From Candidatus Apopatosoma intestinale (GTDB taxonomy: Bacteria; Bacillota; Clostridia; Oscillospirales; CAG-272), in contig DODZ01000020.1 of NCBI GenBank assembly GCA_003524145.1, positions 139,285 through 182,214 of the forward strand: 42,930 nt of DNA. Reading direction: 5' to 3'. The first letter of the stretch is position 1. Each line of letters begins with the position of its first letter. The position numbers and the translations under genes are program-made. Positions 1 to 8,489 of this stretch are shown in pieces. The notes under the pieces were generated by a model. The model worked only from the letters and a program-made list of their open reading frames with translations. It did no database searches and was not told the origin of the DNA.

Positions 1-70
1 GTTGGCGTCGCCGAGACAGGGGAAATTAACACATGCGCGAAGCGCGTGTGTTGGCGTCGCCGAGACAGGG
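1..70. repeat. 21-bp direct repeat flanking a GC-rich hairpin
   Basis: The same 21-bp sequence, beginning GTTGGCGTCGCC, occurs at 1-21 and 50-70. Between the copies, 31-50 is a short GC-rich inverted repeat (ACATGCGC against GCGCGTGT, one G-T pair). The unit may continue left of the window. It looks like an intergenic repeat or the tail of a terminator region from an upstream gene; no coding sense was seen. Confidence 0.6.
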
Positions 71-113
71 AGAAGGCATAGATTACAAATCCATCAGTGC
101 AAACTACCGCTGA

Positions 114-158
114 GCCTCCTTTGTGTAAAGGGAGGCGTCATTTTCACAAAAAAATGAC
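114..158. repeat. REP-like double hairpin
   Basis: There are two adjacent stem-loops. CCTCCTTT (115-122) pairs with AAAGGGAGG (127-135) with one bulged G. GTCATTTT (137-144) pairs exactly with AAAATGAC (151-158). The layout resembles extragenic palindromic repeats common in gut Clostridia genomes. Nothing coding was found between here and the promoter at 359. Confidence 0.55.
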
Positions 159-358
159 GGAGGGATTGCCAAAAAGAGAATTTTTTTATAAGTCGGAATC
201 TGTCGAAAAATCGCATCGGCGGATTCTTTTTTTGTTTTGACGAAAACTGTTGTATACTTTCTTGGTAATATGATGTATATGATTGTTTGCATATATGCTA
301 ACAGTACAATTTCAAAGAACATAATATACAAAAAATCAAGTTTTTAATACATTTCCTA

Positions 359-387
359 TTGACAATATCAGATTTTTGCCTTATAAT
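359..387 (+). promoter_or_regulatory. Consensus sigma-A promoter of the giant surface protein
   Basis: TTGACA (359-364), a 17-bp spacer and TATAAT (382-387) match the consensus at every base. A start near 394 would give a leader of about 150 nt before the ATG at 544. The leader holds a small hairpin (CGGCA 436-440 with TGCCG 447-451); no known riboswitch was recognised in it. Confidence 0.85.
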
Positions 388-543
388 TAAGATATCATGT
401 AGTATTGTCGCTCTTCATGATTTTTAAGTGGCTTTCGGCAGAAATATGCCGCGGGAGTTGCCGTATCTTGCGGTGATTGTTGCCTTTGCTTCCTTATTAT
501 ATTGTAATGCGATGATATGAACGAAATTTTAAGGTGGAAAAAT

Positions 544-3500
544 ATGAACAAATTTTTCAAGCGTCTTGCGCTTGTCTTGGTTATCGTCATGGCTCTCGTG
601 ATGATACCTGTATCGCTTGCCGCTGCAGATCCGCTGCCTGCCGACGCGGATCCTGCTGTGTGGGATACGATTTCTCTGACAAGAGCAGACGGAACCAGCC
701 TCGTTGAGGGGACTGATTATACGGTTACAAAGGGAAAATATAGCCATTACGCATATTCTGAGCCCTTTACCTATAATATTTACAATGTTACCACATCTGA
801 CCCGATAGTGATCAGCGGTGGAGCAGCGTATAAAAATTCGTCCCTCACATATCCGCTTAAGAGCCGCATCACTCTTGGTGCGTATGTCACAAGCGTTACT
901 CTCAAGGATGTTACGGCACTTGGTGAACTCTCTGTTACAGAGGGCAGCAATGTCGATTTCACTCTTGCGGACGAAAACTATGTTGATAAGATTCTCGGAA
1001 CGGGACTTACCACAACAATCACATTTGGCGGTGAGGGTAGCCTGACCGGTGAGCACATTGGCGGCGTTGATAAATACGGCGCTGACCCGGCGACAAATGT
1101 CGGCTGCAATATCGTTATCAACAGCGGTACATTTAATATTACCGCAGGTTACAAATCCGCTATCGGTGGTGGTCAGTACGGCAACTCCGGAAAGATTACA
1201 ATCAACGGCGGCAATATTACGGCAAAGAGCAACTACGGTGCCGCAATCGGCGGCGGTCAGAACGGCTCTGCCACAGAGATTGTTATAACTGACGGTAAAA
1301 TCAATGCAACAGGTAGCTTCGGCGCCGCAATCGGCGGCGGTCAGCGCGGTGGTGCAGAGAATATAAGCATTTCCGGCGGTACTATCGAAGCAAAGGGTAG
1401 CCATGTCGGCGCTGCTATCGGCGGCGGTCAGGACGGCGATGTCGGAACAGTTGAAATCACCGACGGCGATATCACAGTTATCGCACGCAGTATAGGAATC
1501 GGTGGTCAGGATGCTAAAAATACTAAAAATATATCTATCTCCGGCGGTAATATCGAGCTTAAGAAGCTGAATAGCTCAAGCCAGGAAATTCCTGCTGATG
1601 CCGGTATGATTGGTGCGGCAAACGGCTCGACCGATGCGGTAGAGATTTCCGGCGGTTCATTCAATGTTGAACTTCCTGAGGGCTACCTTGCAGAAGGTAC
1701 TGAAATCAAGAAAAATGAGGACGGTACATACGGCGTCAAGGCGGTGCCTGTTGCAAAAATCGGCACGGTCGAGTACGCAACCCTCGACGATGCTATCGAG
1801 GCAGCGCAGAATGGCGAAGTTATCGTTGTTAACGCAGGCGAGTATAACCTCAATGGTAGCCTTACATACACAGGCAAAGCTTTCACAATCAAAGCTGCTG
1901 TTGGCGTGAAGGTTTCATTTGACATGTCGGCTGCTGTTGCTCTCCACGGTGCAAAAATCACCTTTGAGGGCGTAACATTTGATTACAAGACAAATGATAA
2001 TTACATAGGCATTCAGCACGCAGACACACTCGTATACAATAACTGTACAATCAACGGTCAGGTATTCCTGTATGCGACAAACGAGACATTCAACGTTTGT
2101 ACATTCTACCAGACAAGCGCAGATGCTTACAATGTTTGGACATATGGCGCAAAGAATGTCAAGTTCAACGGTTGCGTATTTAACTGTGTTGGCAAGTCTG
2201 TTCTTCTTTATAATGAAGGCGCAAATACAGGTACAGACCTGACGGTTACAGACACTACTTTCAAGGCTTCTGCGTCCGTTGAGGGCAAGGCTGCTATCGA
2301 AATCGATACAAGCCTGATGAGAGGTCAGTCTAAAATTACTGTAGATAAGGCTACTGCCGATAAGACTACAGGTTTTGCTACAGGTTCCAACAGCGGCAAC
2401 AGCCTCTGGAACGATAAAAAACAGACTGCAGAGACAAACAAAAACACTACAGTTATTGTTAATGGCGAAACTGTTTTTGAGCCTGCAATCATCGATCTTG
2501 ATACATTTATCAAGAAGCTTGTTGCTTCCGGTTACAACTTCGACGGCAAACTTAAAAATGGTGGCAAGCTCACAGTTAAGTGGTCTCCTGTTTCGGGATG
2601 CTATGACGCAAGAACTGGTCACACATGCACAGTTAATGGTGTAACAGCTACCGGCAATACACCTAAGCGTGTCAACAGCGGTCTTACACAGTTCCAGCTG
2701 TTTGAGGGTCTTAATACGGCTGTTACCATAAAGAATGTTAAGTTCGTTTATGAGCCCGCTGCTTTTACTGTTTGCGAAAACAGCGGATGGAAGGGAAGCT
2801 TTACGGCAGAACAGGCTCCCGCTGGTCAGCTTTACTTCATGACAACCGGCGATGTAACGGTAGAAAGCTGTTACTTTGAGAAGGTTGTATTCACAACATT
2901 CAATACAACAGGCACATCTACAGTTAAGGATTGCACATTTAAAAATATTTATAACAATTATGCAATCAAGGATATCCGCGGCGGGAATGTCTCCGTAACA
3001 GGCACGATAATCGAAAATTGCGGCGGCGGTATCATGGTAAGCTCTACCGGTACTGTTTCTAATGTTACCATCACAGGCAATACATTCAATAATGTCGATA
3101 CGGCAGGTACGGCACCTGAGGGTAAAGTCGGCACACGCGCAATTCTTCAGATTGCTTCTTCGGGTAAGTATGAAAATACAGCTTTCGATTTCAGCGGCAA
3201 CTCCGCAACAAGCTGCGGACCTGTTATTCGTCAGCTGAATGCGACAGTTGCTCCTGTCGGCAGCTCGCTGAAATACCTCACAGAGGGTACAAATTCGGCA
3301 AGCGGACTTTACACGAGTGATTCTAAGGTAACTTATGTTGCAGAAGTGACATTTGTCGACGGTACTGTTGAAAAGTATGAAACTCTTATCGAAGCATTGA
3401 AGGCAGGTTTAAGCGGCAAAGAGGGAACAATTACAAAACTTCTTGCCAATGGCACTGTTTCCGGTGTTACAATAGCTCGAATCATTGACCTCAATGGTTA

Positions 3501-6500
3501 CACACTCACAACCGACGATTTGAATCTTGATTCTTCAAATGGTAAAGACTTGATTGTTACTGATAGCTCTAATGATAAGAACGGCAAACTGGTTATCACA
3601 GGCTCGCCTAAGAAGATGAGCATCGCTCATAAGATTATTCTTAAGTCCGGTACAATCGAAACAAGCCGTACAATTAATCAGGATTATGGTGTTAACAACA
3701 CTATTGAAATCAATGGCGGTACGCTGATTCTTAAGAATGGTGCAACGCTTACCAACAGTATGCCGCGTACTGTTACAATAAACGGCGGTACAATTATTAC
3801 AGATGCAGGCAAGAGCATTTTCAAAGCAGGCTCAAGCACTCTTGATGTTAAAATTAAGGGTGGTGACTTTACTCAGGTTGGCAAGCTGACCGAGAGTACA
3901 AGCAACATAAAGTTCTCAATCTCCGGCGGTACTTTCAGCGCTGATGTTCCCGAGGAATATTGCGCGAAGGATTATTATCCGGCACACTTCAATGACGGCA
4001 CAAAGGGCGTCAAGAAGGAAACCGTTTCTACAGAAAAAGAACTCCGTCGCGCACTCTATGAGGCAGCTCTTGACGGTAGCCCGACAAGAATCAAACTCAC
4101 AGGCAATATTAAGCTTGAGATGCTGTATGCGGCTGAAAACTTCGGCACAGAAAAACTCAATGACAATGCAATCGGCGACACATTCAACCGCTACAAACTC
4201 GGCGTACATCCTACGGCAGAGGATCCTGATCACTGGAATCCGCTGGTGATAAATCAGACTCAGGAAGAACGCGTGGTTTACGGTGCTTACTATCATGTGA
4301 GCGCAACTGACGAGCGCATCGCACGCCTTGTAATCAAGGCAGGTCAGAATGTTGTGATTGACCTTAACGGTTACACAATAGAGAAAAACGCTCGCGCAAC
4401 CCATGGCGACTGGAGCGAGACCTGCACAGATATCATCGGCAACTACGGTACTCTTGAAATCAAGAATTCCGCAGGAACCAAAGGCACTATCAAGGGTAAT
4501 GGCTACACTTCATGCAAAGGCGCAGTTCTTCATAACTATGAAGACGGCGTAATGACTGTCGGTGCTGTCAATGTTGACGGTAATGCGGCAGGCATGACAG
4601 CAGGAACAGGTCAGTATGTTATTGCTAACGATGGCGGCAAGACTACCATCAACGGCACTAATGTACATGATACGGCAACTTCCGCTTCACTCGTTGTTAA
4701 TACAGCAGGTGAAATAACAATCACAGGAAATGCAACTCTCAAACATCCCGCAACAAAGACAATCAATGTCAAGGGCGGCGATGTCATAATCAAGAGCGCA
4801 ACAATCATTTCCGACAAGTATTCTATCTATGCAGCAAAAGGCAAGACTACCATAACCGGAAAAGTTACTGTAAACGGAACCGGCAAGATGGCAGTTGAGA
4901 GCGGCGAAATTGTTAAGACTGCTACTGCAACAATCGGCGGAGTTCCCGCAGGCTATGCATGGTTTGACAATGACGACGGTACACAGTCGCTCGGCAAGGC
5001 TTATGCAAAGATAGGCGAAACCTATTACAAGAGCCTCGCAGACGCGCTCGCTGCGGCAAACGCTGGCGAAACAGTTACACTGCTGGCGGACATCAACACG
5101 CCCGAAAAGACATATGAGATCACAAAGAGCCTGACCATTGACCTGAACGGCAAGACTGTTACCGGCAGTGGTTATGACGGTGTCTTTGAGGTTACGGGCA
5201 AGAACATCAACGTTGTCCTCAATGCCACTAACGGCGGCAAGGTTATCGCTGTTGAAAATAGCGGCTCTGCCGGCAAATATGCGATGGCAGTATGGATGTG
5301 TGGTGCCGACAGCACGCTGAAAATCAACGGCGGCGAGTTTATCCAGAATATCACCAGCACGAACGACAAGCAGATGGATATGATTTATGCCTCCGCCGGC
5401 ACGATTATCATCAACTCCGGTTCGTTCACCAGCGGCACGCCGAAGTGGACACTGAACATCAAAGACAGTGCTTATAAGAATGGCACAGCGAATATCATCG
5501 TAAACGGCGGTACGTTTACAGGCTACGATCCGCGCAACGCAGAGAACGAAGGTAAGGGTACGAGCCTCGTTGCCGATGGCGTCGGCATTGATAAAAACGC
5601 TGACGGCACGTTCACGGCGAAGTCCGGCATGGCTGCACAGATCGTGGATGCTGACGGCAACTCTGTTGCGGCGTATGCAACCCTTGCAGACGCAATCGCT
5701 GCTGCTAAAAACGGTGATACAATCACATTGCTTGAGGATTGCAAGTCCGACAGAATCAATCTTGAGGACAAGAGCGTAACTGTTGTTCTCAACGGCAAGA
5801 CTCTGACTTCCACAGCGGCATACGGAGTAATGTTCTGTGCTAAAAACGGCAATAAGATTACTATCGACGGTACTGTTGAAGGCTCCAAGCTCGTTGGTAC
5901 ACTGATGATTACATCGGGTACTGACGGTCATATCGAAGTCAATGGCGGTACATATGAGAGCAACCAGTATTGCCCGATTTATGTAAACGGTTCAGTAAGC
6001 AGTGAAAACTCTACTGTAACTGTAAAGAATGCAATAATCCAAGCTATAAATAGCAATTCCGATCAGGATAGCGGTTGCGCTGTATACCTCGCAGGCTACA
6101 GCACAAGCGTATTCGAAAACTGCACAATCACAGCTCCTATTACAGGTATCGAAATCCGCGCAGGCAAACTTACACTCAACAACTGTGATGTTACAGGCGG
6201 CAACGGAGAAGTTACGAAAGATGCAAACGGCAACGGTACAACTGTTACTAATGCGGCACTTGCAATTTCTCAGCACACCACAAAGAAGCCGATTGATGTA
6301 ACTATTAACGGCGGTACATTCAACGGTACAGCTGCTGTATATCAGACAGATGTTCAGGGCACAGGTTCCGCTGATGTTAAGATAGCTGTCAATGACGGTA
6401 CATTCAATGGTACAATCTCCGGTGAAACCGATGGCACAATCACTATCAGTGGCGGTAAGTTCAAGGTTAAGGTTGATGACAAGTACTTTGATGGTGATCA

Positions 6501-7443
6501 TGCATGCTCAACTGATATGACCGATGGTTACTACACTGTAGCAGGTCATCCGATTACCAAAGTAGGTTTGACTCTCGGCGAAGATATCTCTATCAGAATA
6601 GGTGTCGATGCTAAGTATAAAGATGGTATGATTAAGGTTACATATGAGACTTATGACTCTACCACAAATGGCATGGTTACTGAAGAAATCATTCTTGACA
6701 GGTATGAACTTGCAGGTACAAACAAGTATCAGTTTAGAATCAGCAATATCACTCCTCAGATGGCAGATGTAGTATTTACTCTTCAGTATCTGGATAGTGA
6801 GGGCAATGAGATTGGTTCCGCAAAGCAGATAAGCATCGTTGAATACTGCAGAAAGTTTGCAGAAACCAGCAACTTCGAAGCTTATAGGGCTAAGATCGGT
6901 CAGCTTCTTAACTATTGTGCAACAGCTATGGACTTCCGTGCAGTATCACATGCTGATTATCTGTATAACGGTCTCAGTTGGGCAGAAAGAGCTACCGCGC
7001 TCAGAGCTAAAATATCCGAATACGGCTATACTGTTGCTGATATTGACTTCAAGACAGTAGGAAAGTATATCAACAGAACTAGTGAAACGATAATCACAGG
7101 TTTTGGAATTGAATTTGCAGAATCTGTTAAGCTTTACTACTTTATAGCTCTTGATGACTATAAAGATGGTTACACTTATGTTGCCGATGGACTCATGACG
7201 CCTGTACCCGTTTACGAAGACGGTCAGCTTATAGGCTACAGAGTTTATCTCACGGTTGCTATGGACGGATATCATACCATGAGAACGCTTTATGTGTATG
7301 ACGCTAATGGTAATGAAGTTCAGAGAATCGGAATGGCACCTGACTACGCTCTCAAATATCTATATAACAGTGATAAGCAGACAAATGAGTTCAAGCAGCT
7401 TTGCAAGGCAGCTTATCAATACTTTATAGCATTTGCAGAGTAA
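544..7443 (+). CDS. Giant secreted beta-helix repeat surface protein (2299 aa)
   Basis: The start at 544 is chosen because AAGGTGG (531-537) lies 6 nt upstream and the protein then opens with a Lys/Arg-rich stretch, a hydrophobic core and an Ala-rich cleavage region: a Sec signal peptide of about 30 residues. Residues ~206-300 hold four copies of an AIGGGQ motif every 28-29 residues, followed by many GG(T/S)-containing strands typical of right-handed beta-helix (pectate-lyase-like) folds. A module with a 'YATL.DAI.AA..G..I.L' core recurs at about residues 405, 934, 1158 (diverged), 1488 and 1702. The last ~300 residues (from ~2000) form a different, non-repetitive domain ending in an aromatic/Ala helix. 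No LPXTG sorting signal, dockerin or membrane tail was seen, so surface retention, if any, is unexplained. The likely role is an adhesin or glycan-facing surface protein; no enzyme motif was recognised. An acidic peptide gene follows 26 bp downstream. Confidence 0.85.
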   Translation: MNKFFKRLALVLVIVMALVMIPVSLAAADPLPADADPAVWDTISLTRADGTSLVEGTDYTVTKGKYSHYAYSEPFTYNIYNVTTSDPIVISGGAAYKNSSLTYPLKSRITLGAYVTSVTLKDVTALGELSVTEGSNVDFTLADENYVDKILGTGLTTTITFGGEGSLTGEHIGGVDKYGADPATNVGCNIVINSGTFNITAGYKSAIGGGQYGNSGKITINGGNITAKSNYGAAIGGGQNGSATEIVITDGKINATGSFGAAIGGGQRGGAENISISGGTIEAKGSHVGAAIGGGQDGDVGTVEITDGDITVIARSIGIGGQDAKNTKNISISGGNIELKKLNSSSQEIPADAGMIGAANGSTDAVEISGGSFNVELPEGYLAEGTEIKKNEDGTYGVKAVPVAKIGTVEYATLDDAIEAAQNGEVIVVNAGEYNLNGSLTYTGKAFTIKAAVGVKVSFDMSAAVALHGAKITFEGVTFDYKTNDNYIGIQHADTLVYNNCTINGQVFLYATNETFNVCTFYQTSADAYNVWTYGAKNVKFNGCVFNCVGKSVLLYNEGANTGTDLTVTDTTFKASASVEGKAAIEIDTSLMRGQSKITVDKATADKTTGFATGSNSGNSLWNDKKQTAETNKNTTVIVNGETVFEPAIIDLDTFIKKLVASGYNFDGKLKNGGKLTVKWSPVSGCYDARTGHTCTVNGVTATGNTPKRVNSGLTQFQLFEGLNTAVTIKNVKFVYEPAAFTVCENSGWKGSFTAEQAPAGQLYFMTTGDVTVESCYFEKVVFTTFNTTGTSTVKDCTFKNIYNNYAIKDIRGGNVSVTGTIIENCGGGIMVSSTGTVSNVTITGNTFNNVDTAGTAPEGKVGTRAILQIASSGKYENTAFDFSGNSATSCGPVIRQLNATVAPVGSSLKYLTEGTNSASGLYTSDSKVTYVAEVTFVDGTVEKYETLIEALKAGLSGKEGTITKLLANGTVSGVTIARIIDLNGYTLTTDDLNLDSSNGKDLIVTDSSNDKNGKLVITGSPKKMSIAHKIILKSGTIETSRTINQDYGVNNTIEINGGTLILKNGATLTNSMPRTVTINGGTIITDAGKSIFKAGSSTLDVKIKGGDFTQVGKLTESTSNIKFSISGGTFSADVPEEYCAKDYYPAHFNDGTKGVKKETVSTEKELRRALYEAALDGSPTRIKLTGNIKLEMLYAAENFGTEKLNDNAIGDTFNRYKLGVHPTAEDPDHWNPLVINQTQEERVVYGAYYHVSATDERIARLVIKAGQNVVIDLNGYTIEKNARATHGDWSETCTDIIGNYGTLEIKNSAGTKGTIKGNGYTSCKGAVLHNYEDGVMTVGAVNVDGNAAGMTAGTGQYVIANDGGKTTINGTNVHDTATSASLVVNTAGEITITGNATLKHPATKTINVKGGDVIIKSATIISDKYSIYAAKGKTTITGKVTVNGTGKMAVESGEIVKTATATIGGVPAGYAWFDNDDGTQSLGKAYAKIGETYYKSLADALAAANAGETVTLLADINTPEKTYEITKSLTIDLNGKTVTGSGYDGVFEVTGKNINVVLNATNGGKVIAVENSGSAGKYAMAVWMCGADSTLKINGGEFIQNITSTNDKQMDMIYASAGTIIINSGSFTSGTPKWTLNIKDSAYKNGTANIIVNGGTFTGYDPRNAENEGKGTSLVADGVGIDKNADGTFTAKSGMAAQIVDADGNSVAAYATLADAIAAAKNGDTITLLEDCKSDRINLEDKSVTVVLNGKTLTSTAAYGVMFCAKNGNKITIDGTVEGSKLVGTLMITSGTDGHIEVNGGTYESNQYCPIYVNGSVSSENSTVTVKNAIIQAINSNSDQDSGCAVYLAGYSTSVFENCTITAPITGIEIRAGKLTLNNCDVTGGNGEVTKDANGNGTTVTNAALAISQHTTKKPIDVTINGGTFNGTAAVYQTDVQGTGSADVKIAVNDGTFNGTISGETDGTITISGGKFKVKVDDKYFDGDHACSTDMTDGYYTVAGHPITKVGLTLGEDISIRIGVDAKYKDGMIKVTYETYDSTTNGMVTEEIILDRYELAGTNKYQFRISNITPQMADVVFTLQYLDSEGNEIGSAKQISIVEYCRKFAETSNFEAYRAKIGQLLNYCATAMDFRAVSHADYLYNGLSWAERATALRAKISEYGYTVADIDFKTVGKYINRTSETIITGFGIEFAESVKLYYFIALDDYKDGYTYVADGLMTPVPVYEDGQLIGYRVYLTVAMDGYHTMRTLYVYDANGNEVQRIGMAPDYALKYLYNSDKQTNEFKQLCKAAYQYFIAFAE

Positions 7444-7469
7444 TCAGTGCGACGAAAGGAGTAATGGCT

Positions 7470-7607
7470 ATGAAAGAACTTTTTGAGTCAGCTGAGCTTG
7501 AAGTTATGATTTTGTCGAATGATGACATTATCACAGGTTCTCCCAATAGTCCGATTGACGGCGATAATGAAAATCTGCCTGGAGGCGGCGACGGCGAGGA
7601 CTGGTAA
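7470..7607 (+). CDS. Small acidic peptide downstream of the giant surface protein (45 aa)
   Basis: AAAGGAG (7455-7461) sits 8 nt before the ATG at 7470; an in-frame ATG at 7464 is too close to that site. The product begins MKELFESAELEVMIL and ends in a strongly acidic Gly/Asp-rich tail (NLPGGGDGEDW). It has no Cys, membrane segment or recognisable domain. It is only 26 bp after the giant gene and shares its terminator, so it is almost certainly cotranscribed. From memory, short 'beta-strand then DDIITTS then acidic tail' peptides recur in Clostridia genomes with no assigned function. A secretion-related small protein or peptide precursor is possible; I do not know its function. Confidence 0.7.
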   Translation: MKELFESAELEVMILSNDDIITGSPNSPIDGDNENLPGGGDGEDW

Positions 7608-7623
7608 GCTGGCTTGACACTGA

Positions 7624-7661
7624 AAAAACCAAAGGCACCCATTTGGGTGCCTTTGGTTTTT
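7624..7661 (+). terminator. Strong rho-independent terminator
   Basis: This is a perfect 17-bp stem (7624-7640 with 7645-7661) around an ATTT loop. The stem base is A-rich on the 5' side and T-rich on the 3' side. It closes the surface-protein/peptide operon. Confidence 0.9.
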
Positions 7662-7708
7662 CCGTTCAACTCTGAAAAATCATAGAAACTTAAAAAATTG
7701 ATATTATA

Positions 7709-7737
7709 TTGACAAAATTACCGCCTGAATGTAAAAT
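7709..7737 (+). promoter_or_regulatory. Sigma-A promoter for the MmcQ-like gene
   Basis: TTGACA (7709-7714), a 17-bp spacer and TAAAAT (7732-7737). The leader to the ATG at 7901 is about 155 nt, with no recognised structure. Confidence 0.75.
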
Positions 7738-7900
7738 ATTAGCAGTAAATATTCGGCAGGAGGCTACAGCACCGGATTGATAGCTTCACAGAAAGAGCTA
7801 TCGAAAAGGGAAGGGTCTTTTATACATAATATCACGTTTATATAATGAAAGAAAATCACACGCAAGCCGTACCGCATCGGTCGGCAATCCGGAGGGATCT

Positions 7901-8284
7901 ATGACAAGAGAAGCATTTCTTGAATATTGCGGTTCGGTGCTCGGCACAGAGCCGGATTATCCGTTTGAAGACAATTTTGAAACGGCGGTATTGCGTCATA
8001 TGGGCAATCGCAAATGGTTTGCTCTTGTGATGAAGGTGCCAAAGCGAAAATTCGGCTTTGACAGCGACGAAATAATCGATATAGTAAATCTGAAATTGCC
8101 TGTAGAAATGTTCGGTTCATTTGGCAAGGAGGACGGCGTTTATCCTGCATACCACATGAATAAGTTGCATTGGATTTCGGTTATGCTTTCCGCCGCCGCA
8201 GACAACACGGTTGAATTTCTTGTCAATGTAAGCTACGAGGTGACGAAAACCAGCCCGCGCAAATGCAAAAAAGAAGATGTATAA
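7901..8284 (+). CDS. MmcQ/YjbR family protein (127 aa)
   Basis: A ribosome site GGAGGG lies just before the ATG. The protein has the family's hallmarks: an N-terminal 'FLEYC...GTEPDYPF' segment, the central 'WFALVMKV...FGFDS' strands and the 'YHMNKLHW' segment, with the usual length of about 120-130 residues. MmcQ/YjbR proteins (COG2315) have a CyaY-like alpha/beta fold and are often called DNA-binding, but no biochemical role is firmly established. A paralogue about 70% identical by eye lies at 24820-25200. The gene is monocistronic, between its own promoter and terminator. Confidence 0.9.
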   Translation: MTREAFLEYCGSVLGTEPDYPFEDNFETAVLRHMGNRKWFALVMKVPKRKFGFDSDEIIDIVNLKLPVEMFGSFGKEDGVYPAYHMNKLHWISVMLSAAADNTVEFLVNVSYEVTKTSPRKCKKEDV

Positions 8285-8291
8285 TGCGCAC

Positions 8292-8323
8292 AAAAACGGC
8301 AGGCATGTTTGCCTGCCGTTTTT
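8292..8323 (+). terminator. Rho-independent terminator of the MmcQ-like gene
   Basis: A 13-bp perfect stem (8292-8304 with 8311-8323) with a 6-nt loop ends in a run of T. The A-rich 5' side lets it work on the other strand as well. Confidence 0.85.
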
Positions 8324-8330
8324 ATAATGC

Positions 8331-8447
8331 TTAGTGCCCGATAAATAAAACGGTAGCTAATGTTTCGGGCAAAAGCTCGATATACCACCACTTACCCTTG
8401 AAAAAGAATTGTACCTGCTCCTTTGTCGAGTTCGGATTTACCAACAT
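8331..8447 (-). pseudogene. Probable gene remnant (38 codons)
   Basis: A minus-strand reading frame gives 38 residues with protein-like composition (for example FFFKGKWWYIELLPET). It is preceded in frame by a stop and has no ribosome site before its ATG. It lies downstream of the MerR-type gene on the same strand. I read it as the surviving tail of a lost gene. Family not recognised. Confidence 0.3.
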
Positions 8448-8489
8448 GAGTGCTGCGGTTTATTGCTTGTACTTATGTGGAAGCATTAC

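Noticed and set aside
394..543. Riboswitch in the 150-nt leader of the surface gene
   Set aside because: Only one small hairpin was found; it does not match the cyclic-di-GMP or other riboswitch cores I can recall.
1150..1440. Regular ~84-bp repeats that could look like a CRISPR or satellite array
   Set aside because: They lie in one long reading frame, encode AIGGGQ motifs, and have no conserved repeat/unique spacer structure.
529..6501. Long antisense frames under the giant surface gene
   Set aside because: They are Cys/Val-rich mirror translations of a low-complexity gene, without ribosome sites or known motifs.
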